Source: Gaetbulibacter saemankumensis DSM 17032 (GTDB taxonomy: Bacteria > Bacteroidota > Bacteroidia > Flavobacteriales > Flavobacteriaceae). From it: 64,000 nucleotides of DNA. The DNA lies in the NCBI RefSeq assembly GCF_000425645.1, contig NZ_KE384430.1, forward strand, positions 558,001-622,000, in the 5' to 3' direction. This document shows, in pieces, positions 38,509 through 46,519 of the stretch (position 1 is its first letter; each line of letters opens with the position of its first letter). The position numbers and the translations under genes are program-made. The notes under the pieces were generated by a model, which was given only the letters and a program-made list of their open reading frames with translations, ran no database searches and had not been told where the DNA came from.

Positions 38509-38516
38509 TACATTTG
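38509..38516 (+). promoter_or_regulatory. Possible -7 box of the OmpH-like gene
   Basis: TACATTTG, 20 bases before the TTG start at 38537. No good upstream TTG partner is visible. The 225-base gap before the gene shows nothing else that I recognise. Confidence 0.4.
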
Positions 38517-38536
38517 TTCAAATTAAAATTTAAATA

Positions 38537-39055
38537 TTGAAGAATATATTTTATGCAGTTGGATTTGGCTTAATGCTTTTTTCATGTCAAAATCAATCAA
38601 AAATTGGATTTGTAGATAATGGCGTGGTAATAAACGATTATCAAGAGAAAAAGGATGTTGAAGCTAAATTTCAAGAACGAGATGCAGCATTTAGAATCAA
38701 GGCAGATAGTTTAGGTAAGGCCTTTCAAAAAGAAGTTCAGGATGTGCAGACAGAGGCTCAGAGAGCAACTCAAGCAAAAGCACAAGAATTAATGTCGGGG
38801 CTTCAAAAAAAGCAGCAACAATTACAGCAACAAATGCAATTTGAGCAACAGCAATTGCAAATGGCTTTTCAAGCAGAAATTGATTCGGTTATCGGTAAGG
38901 TGAAAACCTATGTTAAGGAATACGGTAAAAACAACGGTTATACCTATGTTTTAGGGACGAGTGACGCTGCTGCCACTGTTATGTATGGCGCTCAGGAAAA
39001 TGATTTAACAAATACCATTTTAGAAGCTTTAAATAAGGCATATTCTAAGGAATAA
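38537..39055 (+). CDS. OmpH/Skp-like periplasmic chaperone, lipoprotein
   Basis: A 172-residue protein with TTG start. The signal ends in a lipobox-like LMLFSC (Cys at about 17), so it is probably lipid-anchored, unlike soluble Skp. The body has KIGFVDNGVVINDYQEKKDVEAKF, then a long Gln/Lys-rich coiled coil at about 55-115 and a C-terminal strand part (NGYTYVLGTSDAAATVMYG). This matches OmpH/Skp proteins that hold unfolded outer-membrane proteins in a coiled-coil cage. There is a terminator just downstream. The client proteins are unknown. Confidence 0.85.
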   Translation: MKNIFYAVGFGLMLFSCQNQSKIGFVDNGVVINDYQEKKDVEAKFQERDAAFRIKADSLGKAFQKEVQDVQTEAQRATQAKAQELMSGLQKKQQQLQQQMQFEQQQLQMAFQAEIDSVIGKVKTYVKEYGKNNGYTYVLGTSDAAATVMYGAQENDLTNTILEALNKAYSKE

Positions 39056-39077
39056 TAGGTTGTTATGATTTAATGGA

Positions 39078-39104
39078 AGCCAGCAATTAGCTGGCTTTTT
39101 TTAT
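39078..39104 (+). terminator. Rho-independent terminator of the OmpH-like gene
   Basis: AGCCAGC (39078-39084) pairs with GCTGGCT (39090-39096) around a 5-base loop, followed by a T run. The remainder of the gap to 39324 holds a TATATTTG box at 39187-39194 and nothing else that I recognise. Confidence 0.85.
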
Positions 39105-39324
39105 TTTATAGATAGTAGTTGGTAAAATACATTTTCAGGAATGTATATTCTCGTTTTTAGCTTAGTCTTGATAATTATTTCTGTCATATATTTGAGTTCC
39201 TAATGATAAAGTCTTATTTTTTCAACTATATATTGGCTTGTTTTAAATCTAAGGAATTGTTTTAACAGTAGTTTTGGTAATAATTCCTTTTTTTTGCATC
39301 TGTAATTAAATTCTTAAGTTGATT

Positions 39325-41694
39325 ATGTCTACAAAACTTAGTATTTGTTTTTTGTTGGTAACGACCCTGATGTTTGCTCAGGAAAAGTTTACGGTAAGTG
39401 GTTCTGTAAAAGACTTTGCTAATGGTGAATCTGTTTTTGGGGCATCTGTTTATTTAGAAAATACATCGGCGGGTGCAGTTACTAATGCTTATGGATTTTA
39501 TTCATTAACAGCACCTGAAGGCACCTATAACTTAGTAGTGTCTTACTTAGGGTATAATACAGTTAAAGTTGAAATTAAATTAAATAAAAATTTAAATCTG
39601 TCTTTCGAATTAGAAGAAGATACAACCTCTTTAGATGAAGTAGTTATTACTGCTGAAGAATCTGAAAAATCTAATATCAGGGATCCGCAGATGAGTGTAG
39701 CCTTGATAAAAACATCAACTATAAAGCAAATGCCTGCAGTACTAGGTGAAGTCGATCTGGTAAAATCTATACAGTTGCTACCGGGAGTTACTAATAATGG
39801 TGAAGGCTCTAACGGCTTTAATGTTCGTGGTGGAGCTACCGATCAGAATTTAGTGCTTTTAGATGAGGCTATTATTTTTAATGAATCACACTTATTCGGA
39901 TTCTTTTCGGTGTTTAATGCCGATGTTGTAAAAGATATGAAGCTCTACAAAGGTAATATACCGTCTAATTTTGGAGGTAGAGTCTCTTCTGTGCTTGATA
40001 TTCGTCAAAAAGATGGGAATAGTAAAGAATTTCATCTAAATGGGGGCATTGGGCTTATTTCAAGTCGACTGGCTGCCGAAGGTCCTATGATTAAAGATAA
40101 GGGTTCCTTTATCGTTGCAGGACGTTCCTCTTATGCACATTTGTTTTTGCAATTATCAGGTGAAGAGAATACAGCTTATTTCTATGATTTAAATGTGAAA
40201 GGTAATTATGAGATTAACACTAATAATCGCTTATATGTTTCGGGATATTTTGGCCGAGATGTTTTAAATTTTAGTGATGCCTTTCATAATTCCTATGGTA
40301 ATAGTACTTTTAATTTAAGATGGAATCATGTGTTTAGCGATAAACTATTCTCGAACGCATCCTTCATTTATGGTAAATATAATTACGATTTAATCCTTGA
40401 TTTTATAGGTTTAGACTGGGTGTCCAGTATTAGTAATTTTAATGGTAAATACGATTTTAAATTCTATTTAAATAATAAAACTACTATCGACTTTGGGGCA
40501 AGTGCCATTACATATACATTTAATCCTGGAGAAGTGCGCCCAACAGATGAGGATTCGGCAATTAACCCGGGTAATTTAGATAAACGCCGCGCCATTGAAA
40601 GTGCTTTATACTTAAATGCGGATCATAAATTATCAGATAAGTTAAATCTGCAACTAGGCTTACGCTTTAGTATGTTTAACCGTATGGGAGGTCAGGCTAT
40701 TGCTACTTACGCAAACAATCAACCCGTAGTTTACAATGAAACCTTAGGGTTTTACGAATCTGGTACAAAAACAGGAGAAATTGAATATGATAAAGGAAAA
40801 TCTATAATCGATTTTTCAAATTTTGAACCACGCTTAGGTCTGGCTTATGAATTGAATGAATCGGCTTCAATAAAGATGGGTTATTCGCGAATTTCGCAGT
40901 ACCTACATCTTTTGTCAAATACCGCGAATACAACACCTTTAGATGTCTGGACACCAAGTGGACCTTTCATAAAACCCCAAATAAGTAATCAATATTCTGC
41001 GGGGTATTTCAAAGAGTTTAGAGGCGGTAAGTACTCTTTAGAAACGGAAGCATATTTTAAAACGGTCGATAATCGTATTGATTATGTGGATGGCTCAAGT
41101 TTAATTGCTAATAATCATATAGAAACCGAAATTTTAAGTGGAGAATCTAGAGCTTATGGTTTAGAATTCCTATTGCGTAAAAATAAAGGAAAATTTACGG
41201 GCTGGTTGGCTTATACTATCTCGAAATCAGAACAAAAAACTCCGGGAGGTAATGCCGGAGGGCCAGGAATCAATTATGGAAAGTGGTATAATACAGCCTA
41301 CGATCGAACTCATGATGTATCCTTAACAGGAAGCTACAAGTTAAACGATAAATGGAGTTTCAGTAGTAATTTTATTTATCAGACCGGTCGCCCTGTAACT
41401 TATCCTAATGGACAATATGAATATGAAGGTATATCGGTCCCAATTTACGGCCCTCGAAATACCAGTCGATTGCCATCGTATCATCGGTTAGATTTAGCGG
41501 CTACATTAAATCCGAATCGTAAGCCCGATGCACGTTGGAAAGGGGAGTGGGTATTTAGTATTTATAATGCCTATAACAGAAGGAATGCAGCCTCTATTTC
41601 ATTCGGTCAAAATCTTGAAACGGGTGTTAATGAAGCTACAAGAACAGCTATTTTTGGTATTGTACCATCTGTAACTTATAATTTTAAATTTTAA
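39325..41694 (+). CDS. TonB-dependent receptor with CarboxypepD_reg-like domain
   Basis: A 789-residue outer-membrane transporter. The signal peptide ends TTLMFAQ. The carboxypeptidase-regulatory-like Ig fold is at about 20-105 (FTVSGSVKDFANGESVFGAS, YGFYSLTAPEGTYNLVVSYLGY). The plug follows with EVDLVKSIQLLPGVTNNGEG and FNVRGGATDQNLVLLDEA. The barrel runs to the end, closing TYNFKF with terminal Phe. The frame opens at TTG 39319, but ATG 39325 gives the normal N-terminus. It is followed after 6 bases by a DUF4249 lipoprotein, a pairing common in Bacteroidota. There is no SusD partner. Substrate unknown. Confidence 0.9.
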   Translation: MSTKLSICFLLVTTLMFAQEKFTVSGSVKDFANGESVFGASVYLENTSAGAVTNAYGFYSLTAPEGTYNLVVSYLGYNTVKVEIKLNKNLNLSFELEEDTTSLDEVVITAEESEKSNIRDPQMSVALIKTSTIKQMPAVLGEVDLVKSIQLLPGVTNNGEGSNGFNVRGGATDQNLVLLDEAIIFNESHLFGFFSVFNADVVKDMKLYKGNIPSNFGGRVSSVLDIRQKDGNSKEFHLNGGIGLISSRLAAEGPMIKDKGSFIVAGRSSYAHLFLQLSGEENTAYFYDLNVKGNYEINTNNRLYVSGYFGRDVLNFSDAFHNSYGNSTFNLRWNHVFSDKLFSNASFIYGKYNYDLILDFIGLDWVSSISNFNGKYDFKFYLNNKTTIDFGASAITYTFNPGEVRPTDEDSAINPGNLDKRRAIESALYLNADHKLSDKLNLQLGLRFSMFNRMGGQAIATYANNQPVVYNETLGFYESGTKTGEIEYDKGKSIIDFSNFEPRLGLAYELNESASIKMGYSRISQYLHLLSNTANTTPLDVWTPSGPFIKPQISNQYSAGYFKEFRGGKYSLETEAYFKTVDNRIDYVDGSSLIANNHIETEILSGESRAYGLEFLLRKNKGKFTGWLAYTISKSEQKTPGGNAGGPGINYGKWYNTAYDRTHDVSLTGSYKLNDKWSFSSNFIYQTGRPVTYPNGQYEYEGISVPIYGPRNTSRLPSYHRLDLAATLNPNRKPDARWKGEWVFSIYNAYNRRNAASISFGQNLETGVNEATRTAIFGIVPSVTYNFKF

Positions 41695-41700
41695 GAAGCT

Positions 41701-42534
41701 ATGAAAAAGTATATATATATAGTTGTTAGTTTATTTATGGCATGTACAGATGTGGTTGATGTTGATGTGCCTACAGCAGAGCCTCGGTTAGTTATTGAAG
41801 CCTCTCTAGATTGGGAAAAGGGTACGATAGGACAAAATCAAACAATAAAATTAAGCACTACAAGATCATTTTACGATTTAGAATCACCAAATGCTGTTAC
41901 AGGTGCAACCGTTACGGTAACTCGTGAAAGTGATGGCGAGATTTATAATTTTGCAGATAATAACAACGGTAATTACACGATAAATACATTCGACCCGGTA
42001 TTTAATGAAGCTTATACTTTGGAAGTTATATATGAAGGTGAGAGCTATACGGCAACAGAAACCTTGTTGCCTACAACGCCAATTACAAAAGTCACACAGT
42101 CTCGAGATAATGGTTTTTTACCCGATGCATTAGAAGTGAATGTGTTTTTCAAAGATCCAGCAGATGAAACTAATTTTTACTTATTAAAATTTAAAGACAG
42201 AGATGATTATTTTCCCTATTTACTGGATGTTTCAGATGAATTTTTAAATGGTAATGAAGTGCAATTATTTTATGAGAAGAGTGGTGATGATGAGGACGAT
42301 GAATTTCAACCTGGTGATATCGTAGACATTAATTTATATAATATATCCGAGCGTTATTATAACTATATTCGACTTTTAATAAGCCAAACAAGTTCGGATA
42401 ATCCATTTGCTCCAGTTCCTGTTGAAATTCGGGGAAATATTATTAATAATACGAATTCTGATAATTATCCCTATGGATATTTTAGAATAACTGAAACCGA
42501 TTTTAAAACACATGTTTTCGTAGCAGATAATTAA
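41701..42534 (+). CDS. DUF4249 family lipoprotein
   Basis: A 277-residue protein. The signal sequence ends SLFMAC, a lipobox-like site with Cys at about 15. DUF4249 features follow: DVVDVDVPTAEPRLVIEASLDW, the strand pattern VTGATVTVTRESDG, and DPVFNEAYTLEVIYEGESYTATE. The C-terminal half holds DEFQPGDIVDINLYNISERYYNYIRLL. The family is found next to TonB receptors, as here, and is thought to be a periplasmic or surface partner of the receptor. Function not established. It ends 5 bases from the stop of the converging DoxX-like gene, with no visible terminator. Confidence 0.85.
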   Translation: MKKYIYIVVSLFMACTDVVDVDVPTAEPRLVIEASLDWEKGTIGQNQTIKLSTTRSFYDLESPNAVTGATVTVTRESDGEIYNFADNNNGNYTINTFDPVFNEAYTLEVIYEGESYTATETLLPTTPITKVTQSRDNGFLPDALEVNVFFKDPADETNFYLLKFKDRDDYFPYLLDVSDEFLNGNEVQLFYEKSGDDEDDEFQPGDIVDINLYNISERYYNYIRLLISQTSSDNPFAPVPVEIRGNIINNTNSDNYPYGYFRITETDFKTHVFVADN

Positions 42535-42539
42535 TATCT

Positions 42540-42935
42540 TTATTGTAATAAGAACACGCTAAAAAGAGCTACAATAAAATAGATGGTTATATTTCTTGCT
42601 CCGTCATAATCTTTAGCTATGCGCTGACCAAGCAGAAATATTAGAAGAATTATACAAGCAAAAATACTTCCCAGTAAAGCATAGAGGCTTTTATCGTTGC
42701 GCATAATTTGGTATATACCAATACTACAAAAAAGTGTTGTAGCAGCTTCAAGAAGTACAATAAAGGGGAGAATTAATGGCATTTGTTTACTTAAAAAAGT
42801 TTTTGAAAAATAATCACTTAAAAAGGAAATGTTGCCTTTCCAATCGGTTATTTTATCTAAAAAACTCATAAAAAAAGTAACGATTAAAAAGAGTAATATA
42901 AGTAGTTCGGCACTATGATTTAATAAATGATTCAT
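42540..42935 (-). CDS. DoxX-like small membrane protein
   Basis: A 131-residue protein with about four membrane helices. FLDKITDWKGNISFLSDYF (residues 25-43) and GQRIAKDYDGARNITIYFIV near the C-terminus resemble the DoxX family, whose members are small quinone- or thiosulfate-linked membrane proteins of mostly unknown role. It starts 8 bases after holB and likely shares its transcript. It is an annotated-by-pattern call; no catalytic residues are seen. Confidence 0.65.
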   Translation of the reverse strand: MNHLLNHSAELLILLFLIVTFFMSFLDKITDWKGNISFLSDYFSKTFLSKQMPLILPFIVLLEAATTLFCSIGIYQIMRNDKSLYALLGSIFACIILLIFLLGQRIAKDYDGARNITIYFIVALFSVFLLQ

Positions 42936-42943
42936 ACTCCTTA

Positions 42944-44098
42944 TTAATTCGGTTTTGTGTGTAGTAATCTGGTAAGTTTTATTGATAGATCTGTTAATAT
43001 TATTTTCGAATTCCCATTACGCTCTATATGGTAAATAGCATCTTGAAGTTCGTCACTAATCTCTAAAATATTATTACCATGAACAAAAGGAGCAAATTTA
43101 TCTAATTGAAATTTTTCTGTTTTGGGTTCGAAATAGACTAATTCATTAGCATTGTAGTTCATTAATAGCGCCTGTCTGAAGAAATCTAAGCAAAAATTTA
43201 GAAATTGTTTTTGGGTTTCTCTACCAGTTTTAGCAATATCCTCACTCCATGAAATTAAATCGTGAATAGCTGCTTTGTTGCCTTTTGCCTTAAACGCACT
43301 ACGAATCCAGATAATAAACCATTTTTCAAACTGTAAGTCCTCCGAATCTGAATACACAAGGTCACAGGCCTTGTTATAATTACCGTTGGACTGATGTGCT
43401 ATCTTAGCGGCTACTGTACCATTAAGGTCGTATTCCTTCATAAGCGCTGCTTTTATAACACCTTCGGCTAATGGTGGAAAATGTAAAATTTGACAACGCG
43501 ACTTAATGGTATTTATAATTTGCTCTTCGTCTTCGGCAATTAGAATAAAGATAGTCTTATTAGGAGGTTCTTCAATAAGTTTCAGAAGTTTGTTGGCGGC
43601 CGCAATATTCATTTTTTCAGCCATCCAAATTAGCATCACCTTATAACCGCCTTCATAAGATTTTAAAGACAGGGCTTTTACAATATCCTGTGCTTCATCA
43701 ACACCAATTTGCCCTTGTTTATTATCGACCCCTAAAATTTTATACCAGTCGAATAAATTTCCATAGGGTTGTTCCTTAAGAAGTTTACGCCATTCTTCAA
43801 GATAATGGCTTGATACAGGATGACTTTTTACTTTATCACTGGTAGTAACAGGGAACGCGAAATGTAAATCCGGATGGGATATATTATTGAATTTTAAGTT
43901 GCAAGAGTCATTACCCGTATTATTTTCTCCTTCAGAATTATGGCATAGAATGTACTGTGCGTAGGCAATTGCCATAGGTAAGGTACCTGAGCCCTCAGGT
44001 CCAACAAATAATTGTGCGTGCGGAATTCTTCCATTATCAACGCTTTGCGTTAAATGGTTTTTAATATGTTCCTGTCCTAAAATGTCTTGAAAAAGCAT
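42944..44098 (-). CDS. holB: DNA polymerase III delta' subunit (clamp-loader)
   Basis: A 384-residue AAA+ protein. The N-terminus MLFQDILGQEHIKNHLTQSV is typical. The Walker A-like segment is GPEGSGTLPMA with no Lys, as expected for a delta'-type subunit that does not hydrolyse ATP. The sensor-type segment ANKLLKLIEEPPNKTIFILI and the SRC motif (NTIKSRCQILHF) are clear. A shortened Cys/His-containing stretch (CHNSEGENNTGNDSC) replaces the usual zinc module. ATG 44098 is preferred over TTG 44104, which overlaps the promoter box. Delta' helps load the beta clamp at replication forks. Confidence 0.9.
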   Translation of the reverse strand: MLFQDILGQEHIKNHLTQSVDNGRIPHAQLFVGPEGSGTLPMAIAYAQYILCHNSEGENNTGNDSCNLKFNNISHPDLHFAFPVTTSDKVKSHPVSSHYLEEWRKLLKEQPYGNLFDWYKILGVDNKQGQIGVDEAQDIVKALSLKSYEGGYKVMLIWMAEKMNIAAANKLLKLIEEPPNKTIFILIAEDEEQIINTIKSRCQILHFPPLAEGVIKAALMKEYDLNGTVAAKIAHQSNGNYNKACDLVYSDSEDLQFEKWFIIWIRSAFKAKGNKAAIHDLISWSEDIAKTGRETQKQFLNFCLDFFRQALLMNYNANELVYFEPKTEKFQLDKFAPFVHGNNILEISDELQDAIYHIERNGNSKIILTDLSIKLTRLLHTKPN

Positions 44099-44101
44099 GC
44101 A

Positions 44102-44109
44102 CAAATATA
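44102..44109 (-). promoter_or_regulatory. Possible -7 box directly at the holB start
   Basis: TATATTTG on the minus strand ends only 3 bases before the ATG at 44098. If used, the transcript would start at or inside the first codon, which suggests a leaderless mRNA or that this box is not used. No TTG partner is visible. Confidence 0.35.
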
Positions 44110-44166
44110 GTTTTTTAATATTTTAATTATGCCTGAGCTGAATGCGTTCTTTTGAAAAGAAAAGTC

Positions 44167-44198
44167 AAAAAAAACTCCGCCAATTCGTTTTGGCGGAG
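44167..44198 (-). terminator. Rho-independent terminator of the 129-residue protein gene
   Basis: CTCCGCCAA (44175-44183) pairs with TTGGCGGAG (44190-44198) around a 6-base loop. On the minus strand it is followed by a T run (plus-strand A run 44167-44174). It separates the unknown gene from holB. Confidence 0.85.
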
Positions 44199-44241
44199 GC
44201 TACTATAATTGTAAGAACCCTCATTCTATTTATATAGTATT

Positions 44242-44631
44242 TTATTCTAGATTGTTTATTTTATTTACTATGTTTTCCAATATGTTATAGGTTTCACGTA
44301 GATTACCTTTTACTCTATTTGACTGAAACACCACTTTTTTTTCTTGGTATTTTAAAATGTTTAAAGGCTTATCATTACCTAAAACATAGTTTATTTCTTT
44401 GGCGTTCGCGTTGGTTAGATAGAAATCTAATTTTAAAATAACATCATTGGAGACTCTGGCTGTATGAACACCTAATTTTGGAACATTTTTTATGCCATTA
44501 TAAACAACATCACCATTATGATAAATCCACAAATCGTAAACTGTTAACTTCTTAGAGCATTTTCCTTTAGAAAAGGTCAAAAAGGTCTTTACAGTTTCTT
44601 CTTTTGTCAATATTGGTAATGCTATATTCAT
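44242..44631 (-). CDS. Small protein, DUF6438-like, unknown function
   Basis: A 129-residue protein without signal peptide. The middle part (KCSKKLTVYDLWIYHNGDVV, then YNGIKNVPKLGVHTARVS) resembles the DUF6438 pattern of Cys, aromatic-x-IYxxG-x-V-Y-x-G and a later G-x-H. The usual second Cys before the Tyr is missing, so the match is weak. It is a single-gene unit with a good terminator, between holB and the sigma-factor operon. No function is known for the family. Confidence 0.6.
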   Translation of the reverse strand: MNIALPILTKEETVKTFLTFSKGKCSKKLTVYDLWIYHNGDVVYNGIKNVPKLGVHTARVSNDVILKLDFYLTNANAKEINYVLGNDKPLNILKYQEKKVVFQSNRVKGNLRETYNILENIVNKINNLE

Positions 44632-44952
44632 TTAATGATACTACTGTTAATTTAAGTTGCCATTTGGGCCAAAGTATTTGGGGGCTGCTTTGGCACAAAT
44701 TAGCTAACTTAACCGATTGATTTAAAACTTAAAACAAAAATCAATTTATTACAGCCTTGACAAATCAAGATTATAATCTTTCATAATACAGTAGGTTTAA
44801 AAGTTCAGGGTTATTCGGGGTCTGGGGCTTTATACTAAACTTTTAAGTGGGGCTCTAACAGCTTAGTTATATATAAAACAGTTAAAAAGTAAAATACCCT
44901 ACTTTTTTATTTAATTTTTTTAAATTTGAGTCAATAGCCCTAAACTAAATAC
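44632..44952. other. 321-base intergenic region between divergent genes
   Basis: It holds a likely -7 box TAAATTTG at 44921-44928, 24 bases before the sigma-factor ATG. A G-rich stretch (about 44807-44825, cagggttattcggggtctgg) has no recognised function. No RNA gene or repeat was recognised, and no promoter for the minus-strand gene was identified. Confidence 0.5.
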
Positions 44953-45465
44953 ATGGACAACGAAAGTAAATCGGTCTGTAAACAAGTCAATTATGAGCAT
45001 TTATTTAATGCGCATTCACGAACGCTTTTTAATTTTATTTATTATAAGTGTGGTGATGCCCAGCTAAGTGAAGACATTGTTCAGGAGTCCTACACCAAAT
45101 TATGGGTTAACTGTTCAAAAGTAATTTTTGATAAGGCTAAATCTTATTTATTTACAATTGCGAGAAATCTGTTTTTAAACGATGCGGAACATAAAAAGAT
45201 TGTATTAAAATATCAATCTATTCCCGAAAATAATAGCACTAATCAAACGCCCGAATTTCTATTGGAAGAGCAGGAATTCTGGGCAAAACTTAACCGTGTT
45301 ATAGCGAGTTTACCTGAAAAACAACGGGAAGTATTCTTATTAAGTCGAATAGACAAAAAGAAATATTCAGAAATTGCAGAAATCACAGGAGTCACGGTAA
45401 AAGCTGTAGAAAAACGTATGAGTCTAGCATTGATTACATTAAGAGATAAATTAGGTAATATTTAA
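44953..45465 (+). CDS. ECF sigma factor, FecI-like
   Basis: A 170-residue extracytoplasmic-function sigma factor. Region 2 spans about 14-75 (YEHLFNAHSRTLFNFIYYK, DIVQESYTKLWVN, AKSYLFTIARNLF). Region 4 is at about 112-165 (LPEKQREVFLLSRIDKKKYSE, then a helix-turn-helix with ITGVTVKAVEKRMSLAL). It begins a FecI-FecR-TonB-receptor set in the same direction and spacing (52 bases to fecR). In such systems the FecR anti-sigma protein releases the sigma factor when the receptor senses its ligand. Target promoters probably include its own operon. Confidence 0.9.
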   Translation: MDNESKSVCKQVNYEHLFNAHSRTLFNFIYYKCGDAQLSEDIVQESYTKLWVNCSKVIFDKAKSYLFTIARNLFLNDAEHKKIVLKYQSIPENNSTNQTPEFLLEEQEFWAKLNRVIASLPEKQREVFLLSRIDKKKYSEIAEITGVTVKAVEKRMSLALITLRDKLGNI

Positions 45466-45517
45466 AGTAGGGTAAACCCGTTGTTAACTGTTTTAATAAT
45501 ATAGATCATTTAAATCA

Positions 45518-46438
45518 ATGGAGAATTATATTAAAGAAAATAACTTTTTAGCCCGGTGGATTGCGGGAGAATTATCCGTTGAAGAGCTTGAAAGGTTTAA
45601 GAAATCTAAAGATTACCCCTTATTTAAAAGAATTAATGATACCTCACAAAATTTGATGGGGCCCGAATATAATGCTCAAAAGATTTTAGATCAATTAAAC
45701 GCCCAAAATGCGTCTACAAAAAAGAAGAAACCAAAGGTTGTAAACCTTATACCTGTATGGGCTTACGCCGCTGCAATTGTTTTAGCTTTTGGTGTGTTTT
45801 ATGTGTTGACTATGAAATCTAACTACGAGACCGGCTTTGGTGAGCAGTTGGCGGTTACTTTACCTGATTATTCTACGGTTAAATTAAATGCGAAAACAAA
45901 ACTTTATTATAAAGCTTTAAATTGGAAATCTAATAAAGAATTGTTTTTGCAGGGAGAAGCTTTTTTCGATGTTGAAAAAGGGGAGTCTTTTAAAGTGTAT
46001 ACAAATGAAGGCATTGTAGAGGTTTTAGGTACCGAATTTAATGTGATTTCCAGAACAGGATATTTTGAAGTACAGTGTACTGAAGGGAAAGTTAGAGTAA
46101 CCAGTAATCTGTTAAAGGATGAAATAATTTTATTACCGGGTAAGGGGGTTCGGGTTCTAAATAATAATTTCGAGACTTGGGAGTTCTCAGAAAACGAATC
46201 GAACTGGACTTCAGGCGAAAGCGTTTTTGTAAACACACCTATTTTTAATGTTTTAAATGCTTTAGAAAATCAGTATGATATTCAGTTCGATACATCTAAT
46301 ATCGACTCTTACAAACGATTCACAGGAGCTTTTACCAATAAAGATTTAAAACTTGCTCTAAAAACTGTAATTGCTCCCATGGGTTTAACGTATCAAATTG
46401 ATAAGGATACTAAACGCATCGTATTGTCTCCGAGATAA
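45518..46438 (+). CDS. FecR family anti-sigma regulator
   Basis: A 306-residue inner-membrane protein. The N-terminal cytoplasmic part (about 1-74) binds the sigma factor in this family. A membrane helix lies at about 77-99 (PVWAYAAAIVLAFGVFYVLTM). The FecR domain follows (VTLPDYSTVKLNAKTKLYYK, LQGEAFFDVEKGESFKVYT, VEVLGTEFNVISRTG). The C-terminal STN-like part has FVNTPIFNVLNALENQYDIQF and AFTNKDLKLALKTVIAPMGL, as in DUF4974. It sits between the sigma gene and the receptor gene and passes the periplasmic signal from receptor to sigma factor. Confidence 0.92.
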   Translation: MENYIKENNFLARWIAGELSVEELERFKKSKDYPLFKRINDTSQNLMGPEYNAQKILDQLNAQNASTKKKKPKVVNLIPVWAYAAAIVLAFGVFYVLTMKSNYETGFGEQLAVTLPDYSTVKLNAKTKLYYKALNWKSNKELFLQGEAFFDVEKGESFKVYTNEGIVEVLGTEFNVISRTGYFEVQCTEGKVRVTSNLLKDEIILLPGKGVRVLNNNFETWEFSENESNWTSGESVFVNTPIFNVLNALENQYDIQFDTSNIDSYKRFTGAFTNKDLKLALKTVIAPMGLTYQIDKDTKRIVLSPR

Positions 46439-46519
46439 ATGGTTGAAGTCATATTTAATCTTGTATTAATAAATAAAATTTTACTTTTAAAAGGTGAATA
46501 AACGAATTAAAGATTTTAA

